From Winogradskyella marina (GTDB lineage Bacteria; Bacteroidota; Bacteroidia; Flavobacteriales; Flavobacteriaceae): DNA of 64,000 nucleotides. Both the position numbers and the translations under genes were made by a program. Position 1 is the first letter of the stretch; the number at the start of each line of letters is the position of its first letter. This document shows positions 19,745 through 26,740 of this stretch, one piece after another. Below the pieces are notes generated by a model. That model was given only the letters and a program-made list of their open reading frames with translations. It had not been told where the DNA came from and did not search any database. The stretch is from assembly GCF_015645385.1 (NCBI RefSeq), contig NZ_JADOET010000001.1:1-64000 (forward strand). Reading direction: 5' to 3'.

Positions 19745-19785
19745 AAACCCCGTAAAGTCAATGTTTACGGGGTTTCTTAATTTTA
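19745..19785 (+). terminator. tmRNA terminator carried by the element
   Basis: AAACCCCGTAAA (19745-19756) pairs perfectly with TTTACGGGGTTT (19764-19775), followed by a T-rich tail. It lies just inside attL, so it belongs to the element and replaces the chromosomal terminator that now stands beyond attR (26059-26100). Confidence 0.88.
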
Positions 19786-19786
19786 T

Positions 19787-19825
19787 TTGTACGGTAAATG
19801 TATTGTTATGTATTCAGTACGGTAA
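19787..19825. repeat. Left-end TTGTACGGTAA motifs (putative integrase arm sites)
   Basis: TTGTACGGTAA (19787-19797) and AGTACGGTAA (19816-19825) are inverted relative to TTACCGTACAA (25875-25885) and TACCGTACAA (25906-25915) at the other end. This end-specific distribution is what recombinase arm-type or excisionase sites look like. Confidence 0.55.
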
Positions 19826-19868
19826 TTTCATATAAAAAGTAGTACAACTTTACTCAAAAAAAATGTTT

Positions 19869-19979
19869 TTAAAAAGGTGCATATTTTACATTTTCTGCAC
19901 TAATCTAAAAATAACATATACCCTATCATTAAAAAAAAGGTTTTCTAAAACATACATTTTTTACATTTTCTGCACTAAT
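19869..19979 (+). repeat. Two copies of element-specific ACATTTTCTGCAC repeat
   Basis: ATTTTACATTTTCTGCAC then TAAT ends at 19904, and the related TTTTTACATTTTCTGCAC then TAAT ends at 19979; the copies are 75 bases apart and each is preceded by a GGTTTT- or AAAAAGG-type tract. A third, inverted copy lies at 24425-24471. They are found only inside the element in this window. Possible iterons or recombinase arm sites. Confidence 0.6.
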
Positions 19980-20238
19980 TCAAAAATTTAGCTGCATAAT
20001 TATTAGAAGTCTGTAAGGCTATCTTTTTATATAAATCAATTTGAATAGTAGATAAATTGTAATTATTTACAAAGTGCTTTGTTACTGTTCCTGTAATATT
20101 TTGCAACATTTCACTTTGAAGCACTTCTTTTATTGAATTATCTAAAGGAAATAACTCAATATCTATTTGCCTCTTAAACTCGTTAAACGCTTTGCGTGTA
20201 GCTTCTTTGCACATGGTATGTAGTAAGTCGGTATTCAT
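19975..20238 (-). CDS. Unknown 87-residue helical protein (element)
   Basis: A small soluble, probably all-helical protein (MNTDLLHTMCKEATRKAFNEFK...). No motif or membrane segment is seen. Its stop codon overlaps the second ACATTTTCTGCAC repeat. It is the last gene before attL and is separated from the other element genes by a terminator-like hairpin and a GT-rich tract, so it probably has its own promoter. Function unknown. Confidence 0.6.
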   Translation of the reverse strand: MNTDLLHTMCKEATRKAFNEFKRQIDIELFPLDNSIKEVLQSEMLQNITGTVTKHFVNNYNLSTIQIDLYKKIALQTSNNYAAKFLN

Positions 20239-20670
20239 ATAAGCGGCAAGTAATAATTATTAGTAAGCTACAAATAAGCTCTTTTAAGAGGGGTTAAGCC
20301 GTTATCTATATACTTAGTCGTATTGGTTCGGGTATGGCTGTCTGTGGTTATCTGTGTGGATGTGGTGCGTGCTGGTGTGTGTCTTTGTAAGTGGCAAATG
20401 ATAATAAGTATCTGCAATTGTTCACAACGTGTAGATAAGTCGTGCGCTTATAGGTGTAACTACGCAAAAACATTTTAGGTACTTTGACGGGTATCTATCT
20501 GATAAGCAAGATGTTCCGCTCCGCATAACACATTCACTTAGCATATATTTGAAATATTGTTACATTTGAAGTTATTAAGAATGATTATAAATAGCATTTT
20601 TATTTAGAACGCTTATAAATAAAGGTTTTGCGAAGGCTTTATTATAAATGTAACAAATCTATATAACACA
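20239..20670. other. Gene-free GT-rich tract of the element (candidate origin)
   Basis: These 430 bases hold no convincing gene. The plus strand of 20317-20395 is strongly skewed to G and T (for example GTCTGTGGTTATCTGTGTGG then ATGTGGTGCG...), unlike the rest of the AT-rich element. Flanking sequence has short hairpins such as ATAAG/CTTAT around 20442-20455. The element encodes a replicative-type helicase, so this may be its replication origin (inference). Minus-strand frames of about 40 codons exist but look accidental. Confidence 0.4.
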
Positions 20671-20672
20671 TA

Positions 20673-20712
20673 AAAAAAAGCCTGCTATCATTAAGATAAC
20701 AAGCCTTTTAAT
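20673..20712 (-). terminator. Imperfect terminator of element operon
   Basis: AAAAGCCTGCTATC (about 20676-20689) can pair with GATAACAAGCCTTTT (20695-20709) with two mismatches and a bulge. On the minus strand it ends in a run of T after the DUF1737-like gene pair. Confidence 0.55.
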
Positions 20713-20728
20713 ACAAATAACAAAAATT

Positions 20729-20872
20729 CTAAATTTTGCGCTCCAGCATAACAGTTAGATAGTCATCATAAACAACTAAATTACCTTTCACTTGCCAATT
20801 ATCCGCAGCTAGATCGTTAATTTTATCTTGTAACTCGTTAACATCATGCTCTCTAATTACTTTATATTCCAT
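20729..20872 (-). CDS. DUF1737-like small protein A (element)
   Basis: A 47-residue protein, MEYKVIREHDVNELQDKIND then LAADNWQVKGNLVVYDDYLT and VMLERKI. The order of a short YKV strand, an amphipathic helix, a GW-like turn (here NWQVKGN) and a final strand matches DUF1737-type mini-domains. I chose the ATG at 20870-20872 because the longer frame adds an unrelated hydrophobic N-terminus that is the shifted reading of the upstream gene. It overlaps the upstream small gene by 11 bases. Confidence 0.65.
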   Translation of the reverse strand: MEYKVIREHDVNELQDKINDLAADNWQVKGNLVVYDDYLTVMLERKI

Positions 20873-21014
20873 GATATGCCATTTTAATTTGATATATGCC
20901 ATCAATATTGATAACGTTACCAATAGGTTTATATCCTTTCGCATTGTGTTTTATAATCTCATGCTCAAGAGCTGTTTGCGTTTCTGCTTCTAATATTAAT
21001 TCGTCTGTTTTCAT
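20862..21014 (-). CDS. DUF1737-like small protein B (element)
   Basis: A 50-residue frame starting MKTDELILEAETQTALEHEI and continuing IKHNAKGYKPIGNVINIDG then IYQIKMAYHGI. The helix-then-GYKPIGN-then-strand order parallels the downstream DUF1737-like protein, so the two look like diverged tandem duplicates. The start lies 3 bases after the stop of the 224-residue gene and its stop overlaps the next start, so three genes are translationally coupled. Function unknown. Confidence 0.65.
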   Translation of the reverse strand: MKTDELILEAETQTALEHEIIKHNAKGYKPIGNVINIDGIYQIKMAYHGI

Positions 21015-21017
21015 AGC

Positions 21018-21692
21018 TTACTGAATTATTAAAATATTATCAAAATTTAACTCATATTTACTTAAATCCCTCTCTAGGTCTTTAATGTATTTCTTAATCG
21101 GTTCAAGTGTAGATTTATATTCTAAACCTAAATTTCTGCATGATGTTATATAAGTATCTATGTTATTAATTAAATCAATTTGTTTTGAATTAACCGCATA
21201 GAGTTTATAAAATTCATCCGAAACGCTTATATCATAGTTATTGCCTTTAATAGTTAAGAAGTCAAATACTTTGTATTCTTTTAATTTAGGTGCTTTTTTT
21301 AGGGCTTCTTTATGTGCCGCAGTTATATTAAAACCTCCATACCCACACGTTTTATAAAAACTATTATTTACAGAATAAAAGGTATGAGGTTTGTCTATTA
21401 GCTTTTTATAAGTTTGCTCCAACTCTTGCAGCACCTTATCGGTAAACCCGCATAAGTCTAGGTATTTAGATAAAATGAATTTCGAGTTTTGCTTTTTACA
21501 TTCTTTTTTGTGGTAAGAATTAAATATTTCGGTGAAGTTTCCCTTAGATAATTGTTCAAGTGTAAAAGATGTTTCAACTCCTTGATTCTTTAGTTCCGTT
21601 TGGGCTTTCTTTAAAATATCTATTGTGTGACCGATTACATTTTCTTCAAATGAATGGTGTTCTGTTTGGTTGTAATTTAAAAGTTTTTTCAT
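21018..21692 (-). CDS. Unknown 224-residue protein (element)
   Basis: A soluble, mostly helical protein rich in Lys, Asn and Tyr. Visible parts are a helical N-terminus (about 1-60), a central CGYGGFNITAAHKEALKKAPKLKEY stretch (about 115-140) and a C-terminal helical pair (about 165-215). No signal, membrane segment or known catalytic motif. It sits between the helicase and the two DUF1737-like genes. As accessory cargo of a satellite-like element, an anti-phage or helper-interference role is possible but purely speculative. Confidence 0.6.
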   Translation of the reverse strand: MKKLLNYNQTEHHSFEENVIGHTIDILKKAQTELKNQGVETSFTLEQLSKGNFTEIFNSYHKKECKKQNSKFILSKYLDLCGFTDKVLQELEQTYKKLIDKPHTFYSVNNSFYKTCGYGGFNITAAHKEALKKAPKLKEYKVFDFLTIKGNNYDISVSDEFYKLYAVNSKQIDLINNIDTYITSCRNLGLEYKSTLEPIKKYIKDLERDLSKYELNFDNILIIQ

Positions 21693-21821
21693 GTTTATTG
21701 ATGCCTCATTTTTTGAGGTCTTTTTTAAATATTGATATTATATATAATTGTATTGTGTGTGAATAGTGGCAATTGCTAAGGATCATTAACCCATATAATG
21801 AAACTCATAGTATTAATAGGG

Positions 21822-23255
21822 TTATTTTGCCGCTACAACATAACCAACCGCAGCACGTTTAACATATAATTTATGATGGTTCAAACGCTTTTTAAAATTG
21901 GTCTTATTCACGGCTTTAAAACCATCCTCAAAACAATACGCTCGATATTCGTCATACATCTTTTTAACAAGTGTAGTATCTCTTAAACTAGGTTTATAAC
22001 CATACTCATCAATAAATGATTTCACGCTGTCCGATTCGTTCTCGTAAATCTCTCGCATTGATTCAATAGCCTTGCTATATGTGAAGCTCTTTTGTAGTAA
22101 AACTCGTTGCAGGCCATCTAAAACCCAATTAAAAACGCCGCTTAACTCATTGTTAATAATCTTGTTTGCTAAGTCTTTATCCTGGTCTTTTTCTGCAATA
22201 GTTTTATCAAAATGAAGTATTAAAAAACGTCTAAAAAATGCGTTGGTATGTTCTACATCTCTAGGCAATGTATTACAGTTAAACATTAGTTTAGCGTATT
22301 GAGTTAAGGCAAACGGCTCTCCGTATGGCAAACGTGCCTCAAGAGGTTCGCCGCTTATCATTTGTTTAAATACATCGGTTTCCATTTTGCCATTTAACTC
22401 ACTTGCATAATTTAAAAGCTTATCTCCAATTTTTGCACGATAGTAACCGTTATCATTAGTTAAAGATTGTAAACTATAATTACTAATATTTTCCCGATCC
22501 AATAAAGCACTAACTATCTCGAATACTACACTTTTACCGTTTGCACCTGATCCAAATAGAATTAAAACTTTTTCTAATTTTAATACACTAGGATTTATAA
22601 AAATGTAACCTAAATATTCGGCTAAAACTTTTTGCTTTGTTTTGTCGGCTAAAACTTCATCTAAAAATTTTTGAAAAATTGGTGCTTTTGCTTTGGGGTC
22701 GTATTTGAAAGGTAATTGATGCGTTAAAAAGTCATTAGGATTAAAAGATCTTAATATTTGTTTACTGGCTGTTATTTCAAAAGTTCCATTAAGCAAGTTT
22801 ATAAGCGTTGTTCCTTTACTTGCTGTTGGGGGTTCTAAATAAGCGGCACTTACAAACTGGTTATATAACTGCTCTTTAAAAGCATAATATTTAGCTGTGT
22901 TTACTTCAATACCTGACTTTATAGCTGCACAACCTAAAAAGTTTTGAAATTTAGGTTTCTCTATCTGCTCCCAATATTGACCGTTATACAAATAGATAGC
23001 ACCGTTTTTTATACAAATATTCCATGTGTTAACCGCAGCAACTTTTAATATTTCATCTATTACGATAACTATATAATCACTCCTATTTAGTTTCGCACCT
23101 TTAATCTCACTATTCCCGTACTTAATTTTAAAAAAATTCAGTTTTGAAACTAAACTAAGTAATTCGCTAATTATCTCATCTTGAGATTTTTTTGTATATT
23201 TAACCTGTAAATCCTCTGAAAAATTTTTAAGGCTATTTGTGTTTTTTATACTCAT
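21822..23255 (-). CDS. SF3 helicase, D5/P4 primase C-terminal type
   Basis: A 477-residue replication protein. The N-terminal half (about 60-215) resembles the D5_N domain. The helicase core has Walker A GSGANGKS (235-242), a Walker B region around LLNYASEL (280-287), sensor-1 MFNCNTLP (324-331) and arginines in FFRRFLIL (342-343). A recognisable archaeo-eukaryotic primase domain is missing, so it is shorter than P4 alpha. It likely unwinds the element's origin as a hexamer. The HTH gene lies 8 bases upstream, so the two are coupled. Confidence 0.9.
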   Translation of the reverse strand: MSIKNTNSLKNFSEDLQVKYTKKSQDEIISELLSLVSKLNFFKIKYGNSEIKGAKLNRSDYIVIVIDEILKVAAVNTWNICIKNGAIYLYNGQYWEQIEKPKFQNFLGCAAIKSGIEVNTAKYYAFKEQLYNQFVSAAYLEPPTASKGTTLINLLNGTFEITASKQILRSFNPNDFLTHQLPFKYDPKAKAPIFQKFLDEVLADKTKQKVLAEYLGYIFINPSVLKLEKVLILFGSGANGKSVVFEIVSALLDRENISNYSLQSLTNDNGYYRAKIGDKLLNYASELNGKMETDVFKQMISGEPLEARLPYGEPFALTQYAKLMFNCNTLPRDVEHTNAFFRRFLILHFDKTIAEKDQDKDLANKIINNELSGVFNWVLDGLQRVLLQKSFTYSKAIESMREIYENESDSVKSFIDEYGYKPSLRDTTLVKKMYDEYRAYCFEDGFKAVNKTNFKKRLNHHKLYVKRAAVGYVVAAK

Positions 23256-23263
23256 CTAGCCTT

Positions 23264-23539
23264 TTATTTTGTCTTTAAAGGAATTAAACTTTCTAAGATT
23301 TCCGAACGTTTATAATACCGTCTTGATCCAGCAATACCATAAGCCGTAATTTTGCCTTGATTTTGCCACGTCCATAATGTAGAGGGGTTTATCTGTAATA
23401 ACTCGCAAACTTCATCACGTGTAAGTATTTCCTCGTGCGTTTCTTTGCTTAATAGAGATTTAGAAAACTCTTTAAATTTTTGTTCTAGCGTTTCACTAAA
23501 CAAACTTTTTGCCTGATCGGCTGTAAGTAATTGAACCAT
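23264..23539 (-). CDS. AlpA/excisionase-like helix-turn-helix protein
   Basis: A 91-residue protein. The C-terminal part (about 38-82), ILTRDEVCELLQINPSTLWT then WQNQGKITAYGIAGSRRYYK, is the HTH_17 excisionase/MerR-like winged helix. The N-terminal 35 residues are an amphipathic helix. It could direct excision, activate the element's genes or mark the origin for the helicase encoded next. Four TGTCA boxes lie upstream. Confidence 0.85.
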   Translation of the reverse strand: MVQLLTADQAKSLFSETLEQKFKEFSKSLLSKETHEEILTRDEVCELLQINPSTLWTWQNQGKITAYGIAGSRRYYKRSEILESLIPLKTK

Positions 23540-23589
23540 GTTAAACTGTGTTTTGAATTAATAATTATTCAAATATTGTTTAAATGGCT

Positions 23590-23628
23590 TGTCACTTTAT
23601 TAGTGTCACCGTGTCAAATAAGTGTCAA
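23590..23628. repeat. Cluster of four TGTCA boxes
   Basis: TGTCA begins at 23590, 23604, 23612 and 23623, three of them as GTGTCA. The cluster lies about 50-90 bases upstream of the AlpA-like gene. It may be the operator for that protein or part of a replication region. Confidence 0.45.
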
Positions 23629-23635
23629 TTATTGA

Positions 23636-24409
23636 TTAAGATTCTGTTAAATGGTGTTTATTATAATTCTGCTCAAAAACAGGGCTGATGTCTATATTTT
23701 TTTCTTTACAGTATTCAACTATTTTTTTGTAACGTACTTTTGTATAAATATTTTTTTTACCGCCTAAAAAAGTATCATTTATATACTGATGAGGTGTGCT
23801 AATTTCCACTCCTAATTCTCTAGGTGAATATTCTTTATCGTTATATAAAATTCCTTTTACTGGATGTCGGGTAATTAAATTTTGAGCTACTAAACTAGCA
23901 AAATATAAATATTGTTCTTTGCGTATTTTACCCGCTTTACTTTGTGCCGCTCCATACTCCAATAAAGAAGTATTCACTAAGTTTTTTAACTCGCTCAAAA
24001 TATCAAATAGTAAATTATTAAAAAATATTTGATACATACCTAATAAATTATAATACTCTTTTTTTGATAAAAGTTTATCACTTACAAAAGATTGAGTTTT
24101 TACGTGTGCATCTTTAGATATTAAAGCAAAGTAATTTATAACTATGCTTTTATCCCCATTAGATAACTTATTAAATGATTCATATATTAAATAAATTCTA
24201 GATGTTAAAGATATATACCCGTTCCAATTTTCAGAAACTTTAAATTTTTGTAGGTTGGAAAAATGATTTTCAATTTCTAAAACACTTAAATTTTTCGGGT
24301 TCGCTGTTTTGTCATCTAAAGGATAATAAGCGGCAAAATCTTGAGGGGAAATATTCCTAATATCTGAAACTAATAAAATAAACTCATCTATATTTTTATG
24401 TAAATCCAT
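23636..24409 (-). CDS. Unknown 257-residue protein (element)
   Basis: A soluble, largely helical protein. A central stretch, LLEYGAAQSKAGKIRKEQYL (about 155-175), and a C-terminal basic region, GGKKNIYTKVRYKKIVEYCK, suggest nucleic-acid contact, but I recognise no family. I prefer the ATG at 24407-24409 (MDLHKNIDEF); the longer frame uses TTG inside a repeat. It lies directly after the recombinase gene, a position often held by regulatory genes in such elements. Confidence 0.6.
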   Translation of the reverse strand: MDLHKNIDEFILLVSDIRNISPQDFAAYYPLDDKTANPKNLSVLEIENHFSNLQKFKVSENWNGYISLTSRIYLIYESFNKLSNGDKSIVINYFALISKDAHVKTQSFVSDKLLSKKEYYNLLGMYQIFFNNLLFDILSELKNLVNTSLLEYGAAQSKAGKIRKEQYLYFASLVAQNLITRHPVKGILYNDKEYSPRELGVEISTPHQYINDTFLGGKKNIYTKVRYKKIVEYCKEKNIDISPVFEQNYNKHHLTES

Positions 24410-24424
24410 ATTGTAAAATTGTGT

Positions 24425-24471
24425 TTTGTGCAAAAAATGTAAAAAATGATGCTTTTTAAAAACCTTTTTTT
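24425..24471 (-). repeat. Third, inverted copy of the element repeat
   Basis: Read on the minus strand this is an A-run, GGTTTTTAAAAAGCATC, then ATTTTTTACATTTTTTGCAC. It closely matches the copy at 19931-19979 (A-run, GGTTTTCTAAAACATAC, then ATTTTTTACATTTTCTGCAC). It occupies the whole spacer between the recombinase stop codon and the next gene. Confidence 0.6.
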
Positions 24472-25857
24472 TTAATCAAAATATTTATACGCATCCTTTG
24501 CTTTGTCTTTTTCTGACTTCTGCAAATAGTTAAGAAATTGAATTTCAGATGAATGCCCAGTTATAGCAATTAAATAACTGGTTGGTACTTTTCCATAGTG
24601 TAAAGTTGCAAACGTTCTACGTCCTATATGACTGCTGACAAGCTCCCATTTTTCAAACTCTCCTGCAACATCTCTATAATCGTTTTTAGTAGGTTTCTTT
24701 TTTTCGGGTGCTATACAAATACGCTTTTTACCTTTACATATTTCGTTAAGTCCAGCAAGCTCGCAAACCTCTTTTATATAATCGTTATACTTTTGGTCTG
24801 AAATTCTACGAGGGAACTCGCCTTTATTAGCATTTAATATTTCCCTTGCCGCTCTCGGTACTGGTATTGTCATTATCTTATCCGTTTTCACTTGTGTAAA
24901 TTCGAGTAAATGTTTACCATCTTCAATGCGGATCATATCTTTAGTAAATCTCATAAAATCCGAAACTCTTTGCCCTAAATAACAAGATAGTAACAACCAT
25001 TTACGAGCGTTATCTAAATAATCATGTGGCAAATTGACTTTTTTAATAGCTTCTAAATCTTCATTCGTTAAATAGATATGCTCTATTTTCTCCCTTTTAA
25101 AATTCAATTCCTCTAATTGATAACTAACTTCTAAACCACAATATTTAGCATAAAAACAAAAGGTTTTAATCATTACAAACTCTCTTTGTATTGTGTTTTC
25201 TGAATATTGATTTAATAAATAATAATTTTCAAATTCCTTTTTAAAATCCTCGTTTACATCTTTAATTAAAATTTGCTTTTTTCTGTAAGATTCAAAACGT
25301 ATCATTTTATTCTGAACAACCTTATATTTTTTTTTGGTGGCTTCTCTTCCGGCACCAATTTTATTGTCTAGGTAATAATCTATAAACGAAATTAAATCTT
25401 TGGGTTTTTCTTTTACTTCTTGAGGATTGTAGTAAGTATTAATACACTCTTTTAACCAATCTTTATTATTAGTAATATCGGTTTCATTTGCCACATTAAA
25501 AGAATTTAGAACGTGCCTTTTAATATTAGCCATTTCCGTTTCTATTTCTATTTTTTTATTGTCAAGGTCTATGCCTTTTAAAATTTGATTAGACTTAATA
25601 CGTTTATCGCTTTTTTTGTAGAATTTATTAAAATATGCTTTAGCATTTAAAAAGGGATTTTCTTTTAACTCGACATTACTATAAATGCTTAATTTGGTTT
25701 TTGCATCTTGTACAACGTCCGTATAAGGAACTTTTATTTTATCCTCTTTTTTTCTCTCCTTTATAATTGAAGGTGTTTTATTATCTCTATATAACAACCG
25801 AACGGTTAACGGTGCGTTTTCTTTTGTACTTCTATATAAAAATTTAACAGTTGCCAT
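24472..25857 (-). CDS. int: Tyrosine recombinase/integrase
   Basis: A 461-residue site-specific recombinase. An arm-binding N-terminus (about 1-80) and a SAM-like core-binding domain (about 150-250) precede the catalytic domain. The full catalytic set is present: Arg297 (LGQRVSDF), Lys324 (QVKTDK), His410 and Arg413 (SSHIGRRTF), His435 (ITGHSS) and Tyr444 (FLNYLQKS). It should integrate the element into ssrA and, with the AlpA-like protein, excise it. It lies 185 bases from attR and its promoter overlaps putative arm sites. Confidence 0.95.
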   Translation of the reverse strand: MATVKFLYRSTKENAPLTVRLLYRDNKTPSIIKERKKEDKIKVPYTDVVQDAKTKLSIYSNVELKENPFLNAKAYFNKFYKKSDKRIKSNQILKGIDLDNKKIEIETEMANIKRHVLNSFNVANETDITNNKDWLKECINTYYNPQEVKEKPKDLISFIDYYLDNKIGAGREATKKKYKVVQNKMIRFESYRKKQILIKDVNEDFKKEFENYYLLNQYSENTIQREFVMIKTFCFYAKYCGLEVSYQLEELNFKREKIEHIYLTNEDLEAIKKVNLPHDYLDNARKWLLLSCYLGQRVSDFMRFTKDMIRIEDGKHLLEFTQVKTDKIMTIPVPRAAREILNANKGEFPRRISDQKYNDYIKEVCELAGLNEICKGKKRICIAPEKKKPTKNDYRDVAGEFEKWELVSSHIGRRTFATLHYGKVPTSYLIAITGHSSEIQFLNYLQKSEKDKAKDAYKYFD

Positions 25858-26041
25858 AAATAAGGGTTTAAAACTTACCGTACAAATATAGCTTTTTTTG
25901 TATTGTACCGTACAATTTAATACAACTTAATACAATTCAATCAAATATTTTTAATTACGCAAAACCTTTGTACGTATTGTTTTTATTGGTAATTTTGAAT
26001 AATAACGGGATATTAAAGAGCTTACAATATTGTACTACGTG
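25858..26041 (-). promoter_or_regulatory. int promoter and right-end TTGTAC arm sites
   Basis: On the minus strand TATATTTG (25883-25890) is a perfect -7 element for int. It is flanked by TTACCGTACAA (25875-25885) and the palindrome TTGTACCGTACAA (25903-25915), with further TTGTAC copies at 25968-25973 and 26030-26035 and ATACAA copies at about 25919-25935. Int or Xis binding here would repress int (inference). Confidence 0.6.
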
Positions 26042-26059
26042 TTCTCTCCGACTCCACTA
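26042..26059 (+). other. attR: right copy of 18-bp attachment repeat
   Basis: This is an exact copy of 19725-19742. It is only the 3' tip of the tmRNA sequence with no upstream tmRNA body, so it is the displaced chromosomal end and not a second RNA gene. Confidence 0.9.
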
Positions 26060-26100
26060 AAATCCTTGTATTATTTATAAATACAAGGATTTTATTTTTT
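26059..26100 (+). terminator. Displaced original tmRNA terminator
   Basis: AAAATCCTTGTATT (26059-26072) pairs perfectly with AATACAAGGATTTT (26080-26093), followed by a T-run. It directly follows attR with no gene reading into it, so it is best explained as the chromosomal ssrA terminator separated from the gene by the insertion. Confidence 0.85.
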
Positions 26101-26142
26101 ATAAGCATATATTGTCATAAAACGTATTACCACTTCTTACGT

Positions 26143-26685
26143 ATGAAAAAACCAACAACATTTTACTATATCTTAATACTTCTATTTATATCAAAACATA
26201 TAAACGCACAAACTACAGTAGAATGGTCAAAAGACAGAAAGTTAACTTGGTCTGATTTTAAAGCCAGTCCAAACGAGGATATTTTAGCCTATGCCTTAAC
26301 ATCGTACAAAATAGAAATACTTCCTAATGATATTATGGTTGATGCCAATGAAAATATTCAAAATTATGAATCCTTAACTGTTGTTGCTAATTTTTATACG
26401 GACCACTCTTGGGTATATGAAGAAAGCCCTTATTTACTTTTACATGAACAACTTCACTTTGACATAGCAGCATTATATGCTTTCAAAATTCGTGATGCAT
26501 TTGAAAAACTAAAAGAAGAGAAAAATGCCAATTACAATGCTTATGTAAACGTATATCAAAAATTATGGGCAGAATGTTTGCAAACGCAATCATTCTATGA
26601 CAACGAAACAAAACATGGTCAATTAGTGGAAATCAACAATTCTTGGATTGATAAAATCACGCAACAAATACAAGGTTTTGAATAA
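26143..26685 (+). CDS. DUF922 family secreted putative zinc protease
   Basis: A 180-residue exported protein (signal about 1-22, ending INAQ). TVEWSKDRKLTWSDFKASP is the DUF922 start and LLLHEQLHFDIA (about residues 101-112) supplies a HExxH-like HEQLH pattern expected for a metallopeptidase. The family is only predicted to be proteolytic. It begins about 40 bases after the displaced tmRNA terminator, so it was the original downstream neighbour of ssrA. Confidence 0.75.
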   Translation: MKKPTTFYYILILLFISKHINAQTTVEWSKDRKLTWSDFKASPNEDILAYALTSYKIEILPNDIMVDANENIQNYESLTVVANFYTDHSWVYEESPYLLLHEQLHFDIAALYAFKIRDAFEKLKEEKNANYNAYVNVYQKLWAECLQTQSFYDNETKHGQLVEINNSWIDKITQQIQGFE

Positions 26686-26740
26686 AACATAAGACGAATT
26701 TAATTTCGGATGGCCTATGTTCTACGCAATTGAATACATT

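Larger units (their letters stand above)
19725..26059. mobile_element. ssrA-integrated 6.3-kb element (satellite-like)
   Basis: Two exact 18-bp repeats of the tmRNA 3' end bound about 6.3 kb. Inside, all genes read leftward: tyrosine recombinase (next to attR), an unknown 257-residue protein, an AlpA/Xis-like HTH protein, an SF3 helicase, an unknown 224-residue protein, two overlapping DUF1737-like small genes and an 87-residue protein. No relaxase, capsid, portal, terminase or transposase is seen. Long AT-rich repeats and TTGTAC motifs lie near both ends. The content fits a phage satellite or a minimal integrated replicon; an ICE remnant is less likely. Naming and mobility are inference. Confidence 0.88.

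Noticed and set aside
20270-20500. Minus-strand frames of about 40 codons in the GT-rich tract of the element
   Set aside because: The ATG frame (MFLRSYTYKR...) and a TTG frame both have low-complexity His/Thr-rich products and no conserved features; chance frames are likelier.
24410-24433. TTG start extending the 257-residue element protein by 8 residues
   Set aside because: The TTG lies inside the conserved element repeat; an ATG follows.
26042-26059. tRNA or second tmRNA 3' end
   Set aside because: Only the 18-base 3' tip is present with no RNA body upstream; it is the attR repeat.
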